Of a DNA stretch of 64,000 nucleotides, positions 48,001-60,195 are shown piece after piece. This DNA comes from Torreya grandis (Eukaryota > Streptophyta > Pinopsida > Cupressales > Taxaceae), in contig JARHVA010002374.1 in the NCBI GenBank assembly GCA_037957365.1, forward strand, positions 866,501-930,500. Direction: 5' to 3'. Numbering within the stretch: position 1 is the stretch's first letter; each line of letters opens with the position of its first letter. A model generated the notes under the pieces. The model was not told the DNA's origin. It made no database searches and saw only the letters and a list, made by a program, of their open reading frames with translations. The position numbers and the translations under genes are program-made.

Positions 48001-49783
48001 AACTATCATTGACTATGTTGGGGCATGTAGGTGTCTTTAGACTCTTGAAAGTTCATATCAACCTATGATTGTATTATTTATGATCCTTGAGGTTATTTTC
48101 ACCTAATAAGATAATTTAGTCATGGATATATGCTTTCATTTGTATCCTTGAGTACTAGATATCTTCTTCAGAGCTCAACCTATAGGTTTTACTACCTTGA
48201 AACAGTGTACAAAAGTGTGATTTTAGACCTTATCATAACCATCTTACCTTAATCCTTTACCTCTCAAACTTGAAATATTTCATGTTATTTTATGATAATC
48301 TAAGTTTTGATCACAATTTTACATCAAATCCTTTTGAAACCTTATAATAAGATACCTAAAAAAATCTAGGGTGCTCTATTTTTTCATTTTAGGGATTTGA
48401 TCTCTAAACTTGTAGTAATTGCCTTCTAGGATGTTATAAAAGATTTATAATTCACTTATAATACTCTAAAATACTTTGAATAACTGTTAAATATCTTCCT
48501 TCATCATGATGTTACCAAAGAGGGACCCTTGTAGGTGGACTTAGGTTGTATGCAATCAATGAACCTAAATTGATTCATGCACCAAAGGGACTGGCTTCAT
48601 GGTTAATTTATATTTTCACCAAAATATAAAAATATAACATCATGATACTATAAAATCACCTACATGTACATTATAAAGATGTTCCACATGTGCCCCAACA
48701 TGGATATAAGTGAAATTGAGCAAAAAATTGGTTGTGAGCTTGGCAGACTATGAGTATGTGTATTGTATGAATACAAACCATGAAACATTTCTTGGATAAA
48801 GAGGATTAAAGATGAATGGGGTGTCAATATAACCTTTAAAAATATAAATGACACTAACACAACCCCTTTAAGCCATGAACAAACATGAAAATCATAAAAT
48901 GGTGAAAATTCCTTGCAACTTAAAAAGTTGTATCCTCTTGTAACTTTGAGCTACTTGACTCATCCAAATAGCTTGAAATGTGAAAAAAATAATGTTATAC
49001 ATGATATTAAATAGTAAAAATCATATGTAACAAATATTATCAAGTGAATTATATGGATATTCTCAAACCAAGGTAAAACCTGTAGGGTACACAAATTAGC
49101 AAATAAATTTGAAAGGTCAATTTATTAGGAATGGTTCATAAAACTCAGACCACCATTCCTCTTAAAAAAACATAAAATGGAACTTAATTGATTCTATAAT
49201 ACACTTTCAAGATCATTTTTATTGAAACTTCTTGTGTTGATCATACCAAGTACAAACCTATAGGTCACTTCTGCTTACCAAAAAGGGTGAAAAAGGAGCA
49301 GAATGGTTTTGGGATTAAAATGGAACTTTTAGATCATTTAAAAAATTTAAATAAGATTGGGGGAGCTGAAGAGACACAACATGATTCTTTCCCATGTGGC
49401 ACACTCTCCAAAGAGTTGTACAAGTGCCAAACTTGTTCTTTTCCTTAAGAAAATTGCCCTTTTTGAGGAACCTACCACTTTTTAGTTAGTTTCAGTTACT
49501 TAAGACATAAGAGGACACATGGGGCATGAAGTTACCTTTTGGAACCTTCAAAATTCCCAATAAACCTATACAAATAATTAAATGCCCAATTTTGACCCCT
49601 AAATTGACTCAAAAGGATATGTTAGCCAATAAAATTAATGACCAAGGCTAATATAACATTGAATAACATTAAATGACCTATGATACAACTTATGAACAAA
49701 CAATAAACCCACATAAAACAATTAAAAATCAGGATTTTACCTAAGGTTCCATAATTTGACATAAAATTCAAATTTGGTCAATA
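45023..49783 (+). repeat. Element A right LTR (4761 bp)
   Basis: Collinear with the left LTR. TGTAGGTG-type cores lie at 47313, 47484, 47644, 47818, 48024, 48179 and 48528. The step from 48179 to 48528 is 349 bp where the left LTR has 748, so about 396 bp of array were lost, roughly two units. Ends TTGGTCAATA. Confidence 0.82.
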
Positions 49784-49999
49784 ATACTATTTCATTTTCC
49801 TCATATCTTCACCCTATAATAGGCCTAAAACTACATTGTATATATATCATTCTTTGTTCATACACCTCTTGGTCAAATAATCACCCTTAAACTCTTATGT
49901 AAGCCATGTAATAGGTCTTAGGACATCTCATAAACATTAATTTGATGAGTTTTGAGTCCTTTTAGGTCTATCATAACTCTATTAGACCTCATTTTACTT

Positions 50000-50020
50000 T
50001 TAGGTCTCATGGAGACCTAA
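50000..50020. repeat. Perfect 21-bp hairpin palindrome, second copy
   Basis: Same arms and ATG loop as 15983-16003, at the homologous place in the other X LTR. Confidence 0.85.
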
Positions 50021-52651
50021 TCCGATTAGGTCCACTTTAGGACATGTTACACTTTGCCTTCCTTAAAATAATTTAAAACTCCACACATGATAGGAACATA
50101 TCATATAACAATAAAATATACCTAGAATAATCTCATCTATGATACTTAACTCATTTTTGATCAAACCACCACTTGAAGCACATCATTTATACTGTTCATA
50201 ATTAGGCCTTCTCATACACAGAAAGTCTATCTTGAACTAATTAAGATTAATAAAAAATTATCTAAACAAATATGATTATAAATAACATTTATATAAAATT
50301 AATTACCTCAAGATAATCACCATATTATTTATACTTCAAAAATTAGGGCAAAAGGACTCAAACTCTTCTCTACAAATATCCCATTAAAAACTACTAGAAC
50401 ACTCCAAAACTTAGTCATGAACAACTTGATCTTCAACACCTAAAAGAACAATTACAATGAATAATGATACTTTAAAAATGTACTTTTAAATATATATATA
50501 TATATATAATAAAAAAATCATAAGTTATAATGTCAAATATTGGTCTTGCAAACCAATTTTTTAATCTTACTATACATAGTCAAACCAAAACCAAAAAATC
50601 CATTTTGGATTTAACATTTCAAGCACTTTCACTGACTATCAAAAATTATAAAAAGCATGGATATGACATGAAATTAAATATATATACATTTTATACTTCA
50701 ACTCAAGGCATAAAATATCAAACTCATTACTGCAACTTGCTTACCCAAAATTGCCAATTTACCTTAAAGTATAATCATGGTGAAAATGACCTTCAACACC
50801 TATATGACTATTCATAGAGTCTTCTGATGAATGTAAATGATCCTATGATATCATAAAAAAATGATTAGATATAAACATAATATTTTCAAATGGAAATATT
50901 GGTCTTGTAGAGTAATCTCATAACCTTATATCTCATGGTTTCATATGAACTTGATAGGTCAATTTGTGAATAACTTTTTCACTATAATCACTAACTTCCA
51001 AAAATTATACCAAACATAAGCATGTCTTAAAATTCTTGAAAAACATCTCTATGAACTTGGTTGCATCACTATTTCATGATAACACATTCCTAATCATCTT
51101 CTCACTATTGCCTAGGTTTCTCATTATTTCCACCATTAGGCATGTTAGTGACTGGCTAAATTAGATGACTAGTTTAAAATACTTGAAGGCTTGAACTTGT
51201 CTATGAAAATTCATTTATATTAAACATGAGTCTCAATATTCATCCTCCATCTATTTGAATACTTTGACTTGGTCAAGTTTGACTGCCACAACAAATCTTT
51301 GAGAAACTAGCACTTTCATGTAGGGTCCACTCACACACCTGACAACTCAATCACACCTAGACATACTTGGGAGAGTTGAATACATGATAAATTAGTTTTT
51401 ATATTAATTTTAGACAATTATAGGCTTTTTGAAAAATATATTTCACATCATATCTTTGTTAGGGTTTTAGAGAGGTTTAATATAGACTTTAGTGTTAACG
51501 ATTATTCATAAAGGATTTCCCCTTAAATCCAATACTAATGCATATAGTTATTATATAGGATTCTTCCCCATATCTCTTTAACATATAAATTTTCCATGTA
51601 GAGGTTATATGTGCCAATGAATACCTAGTCCTTTTTGGGTTTGTATGCCTTCATTTTGTGTACTTGACAGACCTTAAAACCACTTTTCATGCCTTTTCTT
51701 GTAAACTATGACATAAAAATAAATTAACATAGTTGATACAACATACCTCACCTATGGAAATTATTAAATAAGCTCAAACACTCTAAAATCTAATCATGAC
51801 CCCTCATTAGGCCACATTATTTCTCTTTGTTCTCTAAACCTTGACTTGAACATCTCATTAAGACTTGAAACTGACATTCATGCCTCTCTTCATATGCTCT
51901 CCACCTAAATCACATACTAAAAAAACCTATTTTATTCTTAAACAATGTCATACATCCTTCATATGCCTTGACAACAAATCATGATGCATCATTAGGCTAA
52001 GCAGGTTCTAAAAGCAGTCTAATTACATATGTGATTTTTAGATCCTACCATTGTAGGCTCACCTTGAGACTCTCATGAGTGATCCAATGCCTCATATTCA
52101 TTCTCAAGAGACCTTACACATCCATTCATTCCTAGGCACACTCATCTCACCAAGACATCATACTCATACCTTCTCACAAGGTCTCTTCATGCTATGACTA
52201 GTGTCATGACTAGGCTTCTTAAACACTTGAAAATTGATAACTGACCTTGAAAAACTTTTTAGAGTATATAAACTTCTCTTGAATGATCACACAATGAAAA
52301 ACAACTTTTGAAAATCTTGTGCTTACTTACTTCACCAAAATTCACTATGCACACCTTCTCACAGGGTCTAGAGTAGGCTTCTCAAGACACTTTTTACTTA
52401 ATAATAATACTCAAACATGATTTAATGATAATTTGACATGAACCTTGACATCATCCAATAAACTAATCTTTAGTTTTCTTTCAAATTCTCTCTCAATAGA
52501 GAGACATTAGGTTGCCTTAAAATTTTCTCTTGTCACATGGCTTTTTTGTCACATCAACCACACAAGATCATACCTCAAAGACCACTCACCATGCATCTTC
52601 TCTAGATTCAACTTGAAATCAATGACATCAGCCTTGACATTAATGATAACA

Positions 52652-53284
52652 CTTCTTAATAGGATGTTCTACATTCTATTTTGATCATGATTTTGGGAAC
52701 TAAGGAACAAAGTGAGGGCTGAATCTACTATCCATATGTAGTGATTAAGTTAGTTAAAGTGTGTAATACATAACTTAGAGGTTTAGTTACCTCTAGAATT
52801 ATTAATTTAAATTTATTTAGATTTGAAGCCTTTCATGTTTTGGGGTTACAAAAACCAAAAATGAAAAAAAATGGATTTCTATGTCCTTCCATCAGTTTTA
52901 TTTTCTATATAAGTTTAATTCAATTTTGGGCTTAATCAACATCAAATTCTCCATTGGTTCAACTAAAGAAAAAACCTTTCCAAGTGATTCATGGGAATTA
53001 CCAATTATCTAATGATTCAAGAAAGCATCATATCCATGAAAAATGACAAGAGAAATATGGGTTTCATACATATAGGTGTACTCCTTCCTTGTTATTGTTA
53101 ATATTTTTAAATTCAAGTTACATTTCCATTTTGAGTTTCACATATGAACATAAAATACTTTTTACATTATTGTATGATTTTACTTTAAAGATCTTGAATG
53201 ATTTGGAACTTATCCCAAAGGCAAAGTGTGTTATACAAACTCATGTATATCTTTCTTTTACTTTAGTAATTTTGTTTCTAAACT
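52652..53284 (+). other. Tail of a plus-strand element, no gene
   Basis: Resembles 8790-9450, including an AAAGTGTGTTATAC block and a T-rich end, and leads to a purine-rich run. The 65-codon ORF 53089-53286 lies in this AT-rich text with no motif. It may be the continuation of the host element that X interrupted at 14056, but the missing target duplication leaves that open. Confidence 0.4.
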
Positions 53285-53291
53285 AGGGGAA
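53285..53291 (+). promoter_or_regulatory. Putative polypurine tract
   Basis: AGGGGAA, followed by TGTAGTCACTC, a plausible LTR start. The layout parallels the one at 9450-9465. Confidence 0.4.
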
Positions 53292-54852
53292 TGTAGTCAC
53301 TCAAATTTGGTCATGAATAATTGATAATGTTAGTTTTGGCCCTATTTTATTTAATTGACTTGAGCACTTAATTTAGACCTATTTCACCACATCACTCTAT
53401 ACTAATCACCTATATAGACCTATTTTTTTAATAAATTACTATCTAATGCTTAAAAAAAATATTTTAATTGCTAAAAACCACTTTAAGCATATGTATAGAC
53501 ATCTTTGTACTCATAAGTCATTATTTCACTTAAGGACAAAAACATCTAGTAGGGGATAATATTTGTAAACATTCATGTACCTATGGGATGTTCTTGTCCT
53601 TATCCTATGTAACTATTGATTTTTAAATTTGGATCCTATTTTATAGTGCGGGTCATATTTTTTGGATAGGTAGCATAAGATTTTCCCCTTTTAGATTGCT
53701 ATAAAGGTACACTCAAGTCACCTATTCAATCTGTTGACAATTATGACCTCATAGGTCAAATTTTGACCCCTACCAATGGAAAATTTTCTTTTTAGTACAT
53801 GATGTACTATTTTAGGCCTGAAAATATCCAATGGATACATTTTTTAGCATTTTCAATAGGATTCTCGAGTAATTTTGGTAGTTTTAGTACTAAAAGGCCT
53901 ATTTTGAGGCCATTTATACAATTATTCAAGGTAAAATTAATATTCATGAATATTTAGGACCTTTTTTGTCAATGAAAAGGTCAAAAAAAATATTTTTAAG
54001 AGGTTTCAAGTCTCAAAATGAGGAAAACTTATTTATCTCTCATATCAATCTCCTTGACAGCTCTAAAGGGGCATTTTAAAGCTCGATATGGAAAAATGAA
54101 AGAGATTTAAGATCTAAAAATTTGGACACTATTATGGATCCTATTAATATTTAAATTAGTTTTATTGGTTTTTATATTTATGGCTTATTATTTATGAAAA
54201 ATTGTTAAGAGTGACAGTAGATCACTATGACTTATTCATATAAGAGGGGTCTATTATTGAGCCTATTTATCCACTTAAGACATATATGGATAGGATTGGT
54301 TATGAGGGTGGTTTTTATAGGTCATTTAATTCTTAATGGTGTTTTAATCATTCAAATCATCTCCTTAAACTGCCTTCACTTGGAAGAATAATGTCTTGGT
54401 GTAAACGCTATTCTAGTGGATTCTTCTACAAGATCTTGTTTCCTTTTCATGGTGATAATTATCATGGGTTTATATTTATTTATCACTAATGTTATCTCAC
54501 TTATTTTTATGGAATTAATTTTTATGTTTTTATATTTTTCATTTTTCTATCTTCTTCAAGTGTTTGCTCTTGGGAGATAAAGTTTGTGTTTCTACAGTCT
54601 AATGGAGGTTTGATTGTCAATATGGGATCAAATGATAGTGATAAATCATGGTGTGAATTTATGATATGATATATTTATATTTTAATTGAATAAAATTGAA
54701 TATATGAGTCTCAAATTTAAACATTTTAATGAATATCATAGGTGTCTCTTTCGTATGTAGGCTTGTATGGACTGTAAGAGTGTTTAAAAGATGTTAAAAG
54801 CCAAGGAGACACATATATTCATATATTCACATGGTCTTGACAACCTAATTAC
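53292..54852 (+). repeat. Putative long LTR, left part
   Basis: Non-coding. Starts TGTAGTCACTCAAATTTGG. Ends at ATTAC (54848-54852), the target site of the solo LTR that follows. No partner copy lies in the window, so its LTR nature rests on the polypurine tract and sequence style. Confidence 0.35.
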
Positions 54853-57800
54853 TATTTTAACTTGTATATTAACCCTATGAGGAGATTAAAAGGCTATCCT
54901 CATGTAAGTGGCATAATGGAATCACCTCTAGGCTTGTGGGTAACCTAAGGAATGAGGTTAGTCTCTAGATAGGGCTAGATCCCTTGATGTACCACTTAGG
55001 ATTGCAACTACTACTAGCTTTGTGGGGTGAAAATGGAGAGACAGAACTGAAAAAAAACTAATATAATGGAGGTGATACACCAAATTTAAATATGACATCT
55101 AACCATATGCATATTACACTTAAAATGAAAGGATAACTAAACATACACTCTCCAATCTATGTCTTCTTGCATCAATGTTACATTGTGGGGTTATGGATGA
55201 ATGTGCAAAGATAAGAGGACTAGACAAGAGGCCTTGAGTGACAATAATTAATATAATAAATTACTTAAACTTTGAAATTTCTTGGAACACATCACATGCC
55301 CTGCAAGAAGAAGTTGTAAATAGGTGAGAGAATATGACAACTTGCTAAGGAATCCATAGTTTTCACTAAGCAAATTCAACATTAAATTAAAGAACACTAT
55401 TAAAATTCATGTAAAATGTAAAAATTATTAATTTTATTGATTAAAATGTATATAAATTTTTAGGGCTTCACCATACTCTAGTGGAACATCCTATACAATG
55501 CTAAAATGACTAGTTCTTATAGAACTTGTGAGCCAGAGAGAAGAAAAGAAGTCCAAGGGTCACAAGGACAATTGTAAATATGATAAAATGAGTTAATTTT
55601 TAATTTGGAGAGGGTATGGTATTAAAAATGAAATTTTAGGAGCTAAAAGTGTCAGTCCAAGTCATAAAATTTATGAAAAGTGGCATAAAACTCTCCATTT
55701 TGCATATAAAAATTAACTTCATGATTGAAGTTATTTGAAAGTCCTATAACTAATGAGGAGTAGTAAAAATTATTTTAATGTAATGGTAGGATAAAATAAA
55801 TTCCTCTCCATTCATTTTTTTAATGCTTGGTCCTCTAGAAATCTTTTAAAGTGAGCCATCATCATTTGTTGTCCAAAAAATTGCCCTTCTATGCACCCTG
55901 TACACTTGGCCTCAAAATTGGAATAAATTATCCATGAAAATACATGTTATGGAGTTAATTAAAATTTTAAAGTCTATACATGGCCTTATAATCATTAGGG
56001 ACACCTTAATTTCATCTCACTCGAAGTTTTCCATCTTTTTCACTAGCTTGTCTAATATGCTAGATTTGACTAGCTAAGTTGAATCACCTAGTTGTGGAAC
56101 TTATAAGTTTTTTCAGGGAATTAAATTAATATTTTTAGTTTTATTAAGTATTAATAGTCCACCCAATTTTTTTTTCATCTCTTAAATCTTCTTTTAGCCT
56201 ACATAACACACAAAATAATGAGAAAACCTTATTTATACCCCCATCCGTACAAGTCTGTACAAATAATCTTGGTTTGAATTATCTTTATGGATTCCTATAA
56301 AACTTATAATAACCATTATAGACAAAATATCTCATTTTGGTAGCTATCTAACTCCATTTCCCAAAACTAGTCCTTGGCAGGGGTTGCAAGGGTTTTAGAA
56401 TAGTTTCTACTCTTAGGCTTTGTTCATAAATGTCTCAATTTAAAGTTACAATACAATTCCACAAAATATTTTTTTGTGACCTTATTCAAATCCTCAAATA
56501 TTTTATAACCTCCATAAAAAGTGTCATGAAATATGTGAGATTTTGAAGCTACTTATTCGAGTTTGTTCTTACCCTTTTGCATGCTTAAATTGGTTCTTGA
56601 GCTAAAAGTGACCTTATTGGTGCTTTAATCTACATTTATTAGATTTAAAAAATCTGGAGAGACCCTAAAAACATGTTCCATCATGATTAAATTCACAACT
56701 CATGTGAAAATTTAATAGACCTTCCACTCAGGCATTAGGCCTAATGTTGCCTAATAGGTCTGCCTTGCACTTTTGAGCTCAACATGGAATTTGATGGATT
56801 TAAATATTTAATAATGGCTCAAAAACATCTATATTCATCCCATACACATTATATAATAGGTTATAAATCACTCCTAGGTATAGAAGTGAAATTGACCTAT
56901 TGTTTGAGCTCTAGGCCAAAACCTTGCCATTAAGGCTTGACTGTAACTCTTGGTGTCCAAACCACCTTGTTTATTTTATTTATTCTTGTGAGGTGTTTCC
57001 CATGATTTTATATGTATTTTAAAACTTTTAAAACACTCTTTAAATTTTTACTTGGATTTTTTTAACCTTTTTACCCATTTCTCTCAAATCTACCAGGGTT
57101 TGTGTATGGGAAAGTGCCCCTTGTCTGAAACAAAACAGGGGGCATTTTCCCTATTTTATCAAAAAAAATAGGAATTATATAGGTTTATACAAGTTTCAAA
57201 GATGTTTTTTACAAAAAATTATTACTTAAATCAAAGTATATACCTTATAACTCTCTTCATCTTCAAGACAGACCCTTAATAATGTATATTGTATAGGATT
57301 CCCTCAAGCTGATTGTGTTTTCTATGTTTAGGACCCTATCTTTTCTTGATTTATTCATTATGAGAGTGTTTTAAGGCTGATATTACCATTATTAAAGTTT
57401 TAATATCTCTCCTTACCTTTATAACCCATCAAACACTCCACTTTAACTCAATCAAGACTGTGCTCTAGCATAGGCTATGTTTCCTCATTTTAGGAGGTCA
57501 TGTAGGTTACCCTGCCTCATCTGAGGTTTATCATGTATTTATTTTACCTATAATGGATCATTTTAAGTCAAAATTTATTTATTTTAAATTATTTTAATGC
57601 TTTGGATATCCTAATACACTACTTTAGTCACCAAATCTAGTCACTATCCTTCATGAGAAACTCTACCTGACTGTGACACCTTGCTTTTAGACCCCTGCCT
57701 GTAGGTTATTTTATATTACTGACACTTTTTAATGATTGTTAAAATAATTTAATATAAAATTTAAAACCAAATATCACCTGAATTCACTTTGGACTCATTA

Positions 57801-60195
57801 TGAATGGCTAAAATAACTTTGAAGCATATAAAACTAGCTCACTGTCCTACACAGTCACACATAGGACTGTAGGTGTGCATTTGGGAAGGATGAAGCAACA
57901 TATGGAATTATTGAAACATAATAAGGTTATAAATAATGAATTATATCCATTAAATCTTTATTTGAAACATTTCAACCACCAAATATCTATTTACCATACT
58001 TGGACATGCCCCTTTAGGTCACAGCCTACCTACTGTAAGTGTCTATTTAAGCAACATGTATGGGCAGGGTATGTGTTTAGGGGTTAGGAAATAGTATATA
58101 AAATATCTTGATTAAATCCATGATTAAATGAAACTCTTTCACTTCATTATGTCTCTAACATGTAAATTTTTATCATTTACTCCTTGAAGTGCTAAATTCA
58201 TTTTGTAACTCAAACCCTGTAGAGTCTACTATCTAGTTTTAGTAGTTTTAGAGGCATATTTGGTCCTTTAAATCTCATCTTGTACTGACCCTTTGTATTT
58301 AATGTTTTTAAAGGTCCTATTATATTCTATGGTAAACAAAACTCACCTAACTATATGCCTTAAATCTTTCATCACCATGATTTATGATATTCACCATAAG
58401 TCCCTTGACCTTTGTTTTGCCCATTTAGGGAAAACATCCCTATATCGGTCATTGGGCCTTTTTAAAGTGGTTTATAAACCCTATTCTAAAATTTTATCCT
58501 TAAAAAATATTACCATAGTAATTTTATCATATCAATATCCCAAATAAATATTCATAGTTTGCTTCCACACCTCAAAAGGCACCTCCATGCTCTGTTAGCG
58601 CCACTTGTAGGTGTGCATTTGACTGAGCAGGAAGTATAACATTATACACAATATGCATACTTGTAGTTACAATGTAACTTGGATCTTTCAAAAGTTTCAA
58701 ATAACCTTCCTCACTATCAATTTTTTTCTTAACTTAGGCACTTCCCTTTCAATGTGACTGATCTCTATGAGGACCTTGCATATGGACTTAAGCTAAGTCT
58801 AACATGCAGATTGTGTGCATAGGTAGTAAATTAGAATTATGTATGGATGAAAAGGAATTATGGACACTATAAACTCCATTTTAAACCCTTTATTACATAA
58901 TTACCATCAAAAAATCTTTAGACCAGCTCTAAAAATTTTACTTCAATGTGAAAAACCCCATGTATACACATGGAATAGAGCAGGTAGGGTCTTAAGAGGT
59001 TTTTGTTGGCTTGTAACCATATTATACTTATCTCAAACATAAAAATTAACTATTCCCAGTTCTTAATGAATTTTAAAACTAAAAACACCTTCATTACAAA
59101 TCCATAAATAGGTTATATAAGATCTGAACATATGACTGCAAGAGAAATTGAACAAAGAGTTGACTGTGAGGAAAAGCAACATTGCAAGTTCTCCAAAACA
59201 TTATGTTATGAAATAAAAAATGAAGGAATAGTGATAAATATTTTATTTATACCATTATAAACATCACATCACATTCCCATGAGACCTTGGAAGAGAAACA
59301 AATAATTTGTAACTAGGAAAACTATCTGAGACTACACATGGTGACACCCTCCTACAAAGTGAGTTATACCGCTCATGAAAACACCAAAAAATGTGAAACC
59401 AATAATGTAGGAAATTTTATAATAAATTTAACATCCTATGGAGGCAACATCACCAACTGGTTCATACATATTTGGCCAAAATTGAGTGAAACCTATAGGG
59501 TGCATGAAATAACTAGTAAAAAGACATAGTTAACTTGTTAACAATGGTTCATAAATCACAGTTGACCAATATTCAAAAAAAAAATCAAAATGAATTTATA
59601 TTATTTTAGAAAAACCTCCCAAAAGTATTTGTCTTGAAACTACTTGTGTTATTTGTACCAAGCAAAAACCTGAAGGTCACTTCAGTCTGTCTCAAAAAGT
59701 AAGAAATAGGAAGAATGGTTTTAGCATCAAAATGGCTATTTTAGATCAAAAAAGAATAAATATGAGTTTTATAAGGATGAGGAGACCCCCCATTATCTTC
59801 CACATGTGGCACACTTCTCAATGTGCCATACAAGTTCTATTTCCTCCCTTTTTCAACTAATTCCTATAATTTCAATTAGAGAACCTACAACATTCTGATG
59901 TGACTAAAATACCTGATACTCATACTAACATCTTGGATGTTTTCAATTAAAATAGGACACCTAGTCACCTTGGGAAACATTCTACTTGCATTAATGACCC
60001 TTAAAAGCATATTTAATGACTTAAAAAGACAAATAGGCTAATGAAAACATGACTAAGGCTAAGAATGGACTAGATAACATTAAATGACATGTAATACACC
60101 CAATGACAATATATTATATCCCCTTATAAACCTAAAAATCTAATTTTTTTACTATTGGTGCCCCAATTTAACCTAAAAGTCAAATTTGGTAAACA
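54853..60195 (+). mobile_element. Solo LTR C of the element A family (5343 bp)
   Basis: Collinear with the A LTRs from start (CCTATGAGGAGATT; CAAGTGGCA/GTAAGTGGCATAATGGAA; CTCTAGA-AGGGCTAG) to end (AAAGTCAAATTTGG then AAACA). The start has decayed to TATTTTAACTTG. Flanks ATTAC (54848-54852) and ATTAT (60196-60200) match at four of five bases, which fits a solo LTR target duplication. It is clearly more diverged from A and B than they are from each other. Array cores sit at 57698, 57866, 58033 and 58604. No coding sequence. Confidence 0.72.
57698..58613 (+). repeat. Degenerate about 170-bp array in solo LTR C
   Basis: Cores CCTGTAGGT, ACTGTAGGTG, ACTGTAAGTG and CTTGTAGGTG at steps of about 168, 167 and 571 bp (the last about three units). 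Two of them continue TGTGCATTTG. Confidence 0.6.

Larger units (their letters stand above)
32867..49783 (+). mobile_element. Element A: very-long-LTR non-autonomous element (LARD-like)
   Basis: Left LTR 32867-38013 (5147 bp, TGTTGTCACTTGG...GGTCAACA) and right LTR 45023-49783 (4761 bp, start decayed to TATTGTCAC). The right copy lacks about 390 bp of the internal array, which accounts for its shorter length. Target duplication is TTACT/ATACT. Without nested P the interior is only about 2.0 kb, so LTRs make up over 80% of the element. That ratio fits the large retrotransposon derivatives (LARDs) known from other plants. The interior has no sense pol. Direction is inferred from a primer-like sequence after the left LTR. 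Confidence 0.82.
14056..52651 (-). mobile_element. Element X: Copia-type gag-only LTR retrotransposon, heavily interrupted
   Basis: On the minus strand, in order: 5' LTR (32240-52651, split), primer site (32226-32237), gag (32175 to 30539, then 19405 to 18948), polypurine tract (18639-18659) and 3' LTR (14056-18635, split). With insertions removed the LTRs are 3490 and 3485 bp, an excellent agreement. Both start TGTTGG on the plus strand and end in ATAACA or its decayed form AATA. The internal region is about 2.5 kb and has room only for gag. The outer flanks (ATATG left, CTTCT right) do not match as a target duplication, so one end may be rearranged or decayed. Insertions inside are a solo LTR, Y (with T inside) and A (with P inside). 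Confidence 0.82.
32240..52651 (-). repeat. Element X 5' LTR (right copy), split by element A
   Basis: Own sequence lies at 32240-32866 and 49784-52651. The break is element A, flanked by TTACT (32862-32866) and ATACT (49784-49788). The left X LTR has CAATGTAGTATTTCATT at the matching place, which is the empty site. The LTR ends ATGATAACA at 52651. Non-coding; small ORFs such as 50530-50817 have no motif. Confidence 0.82.

Noticed and set aside
14051..52656. A target-site duplication for element X
   Set aside because: Flanks ATATG and CTTCT do not match. The element call rests on LTR, primer-site, gag and polypurine-tract order instead.
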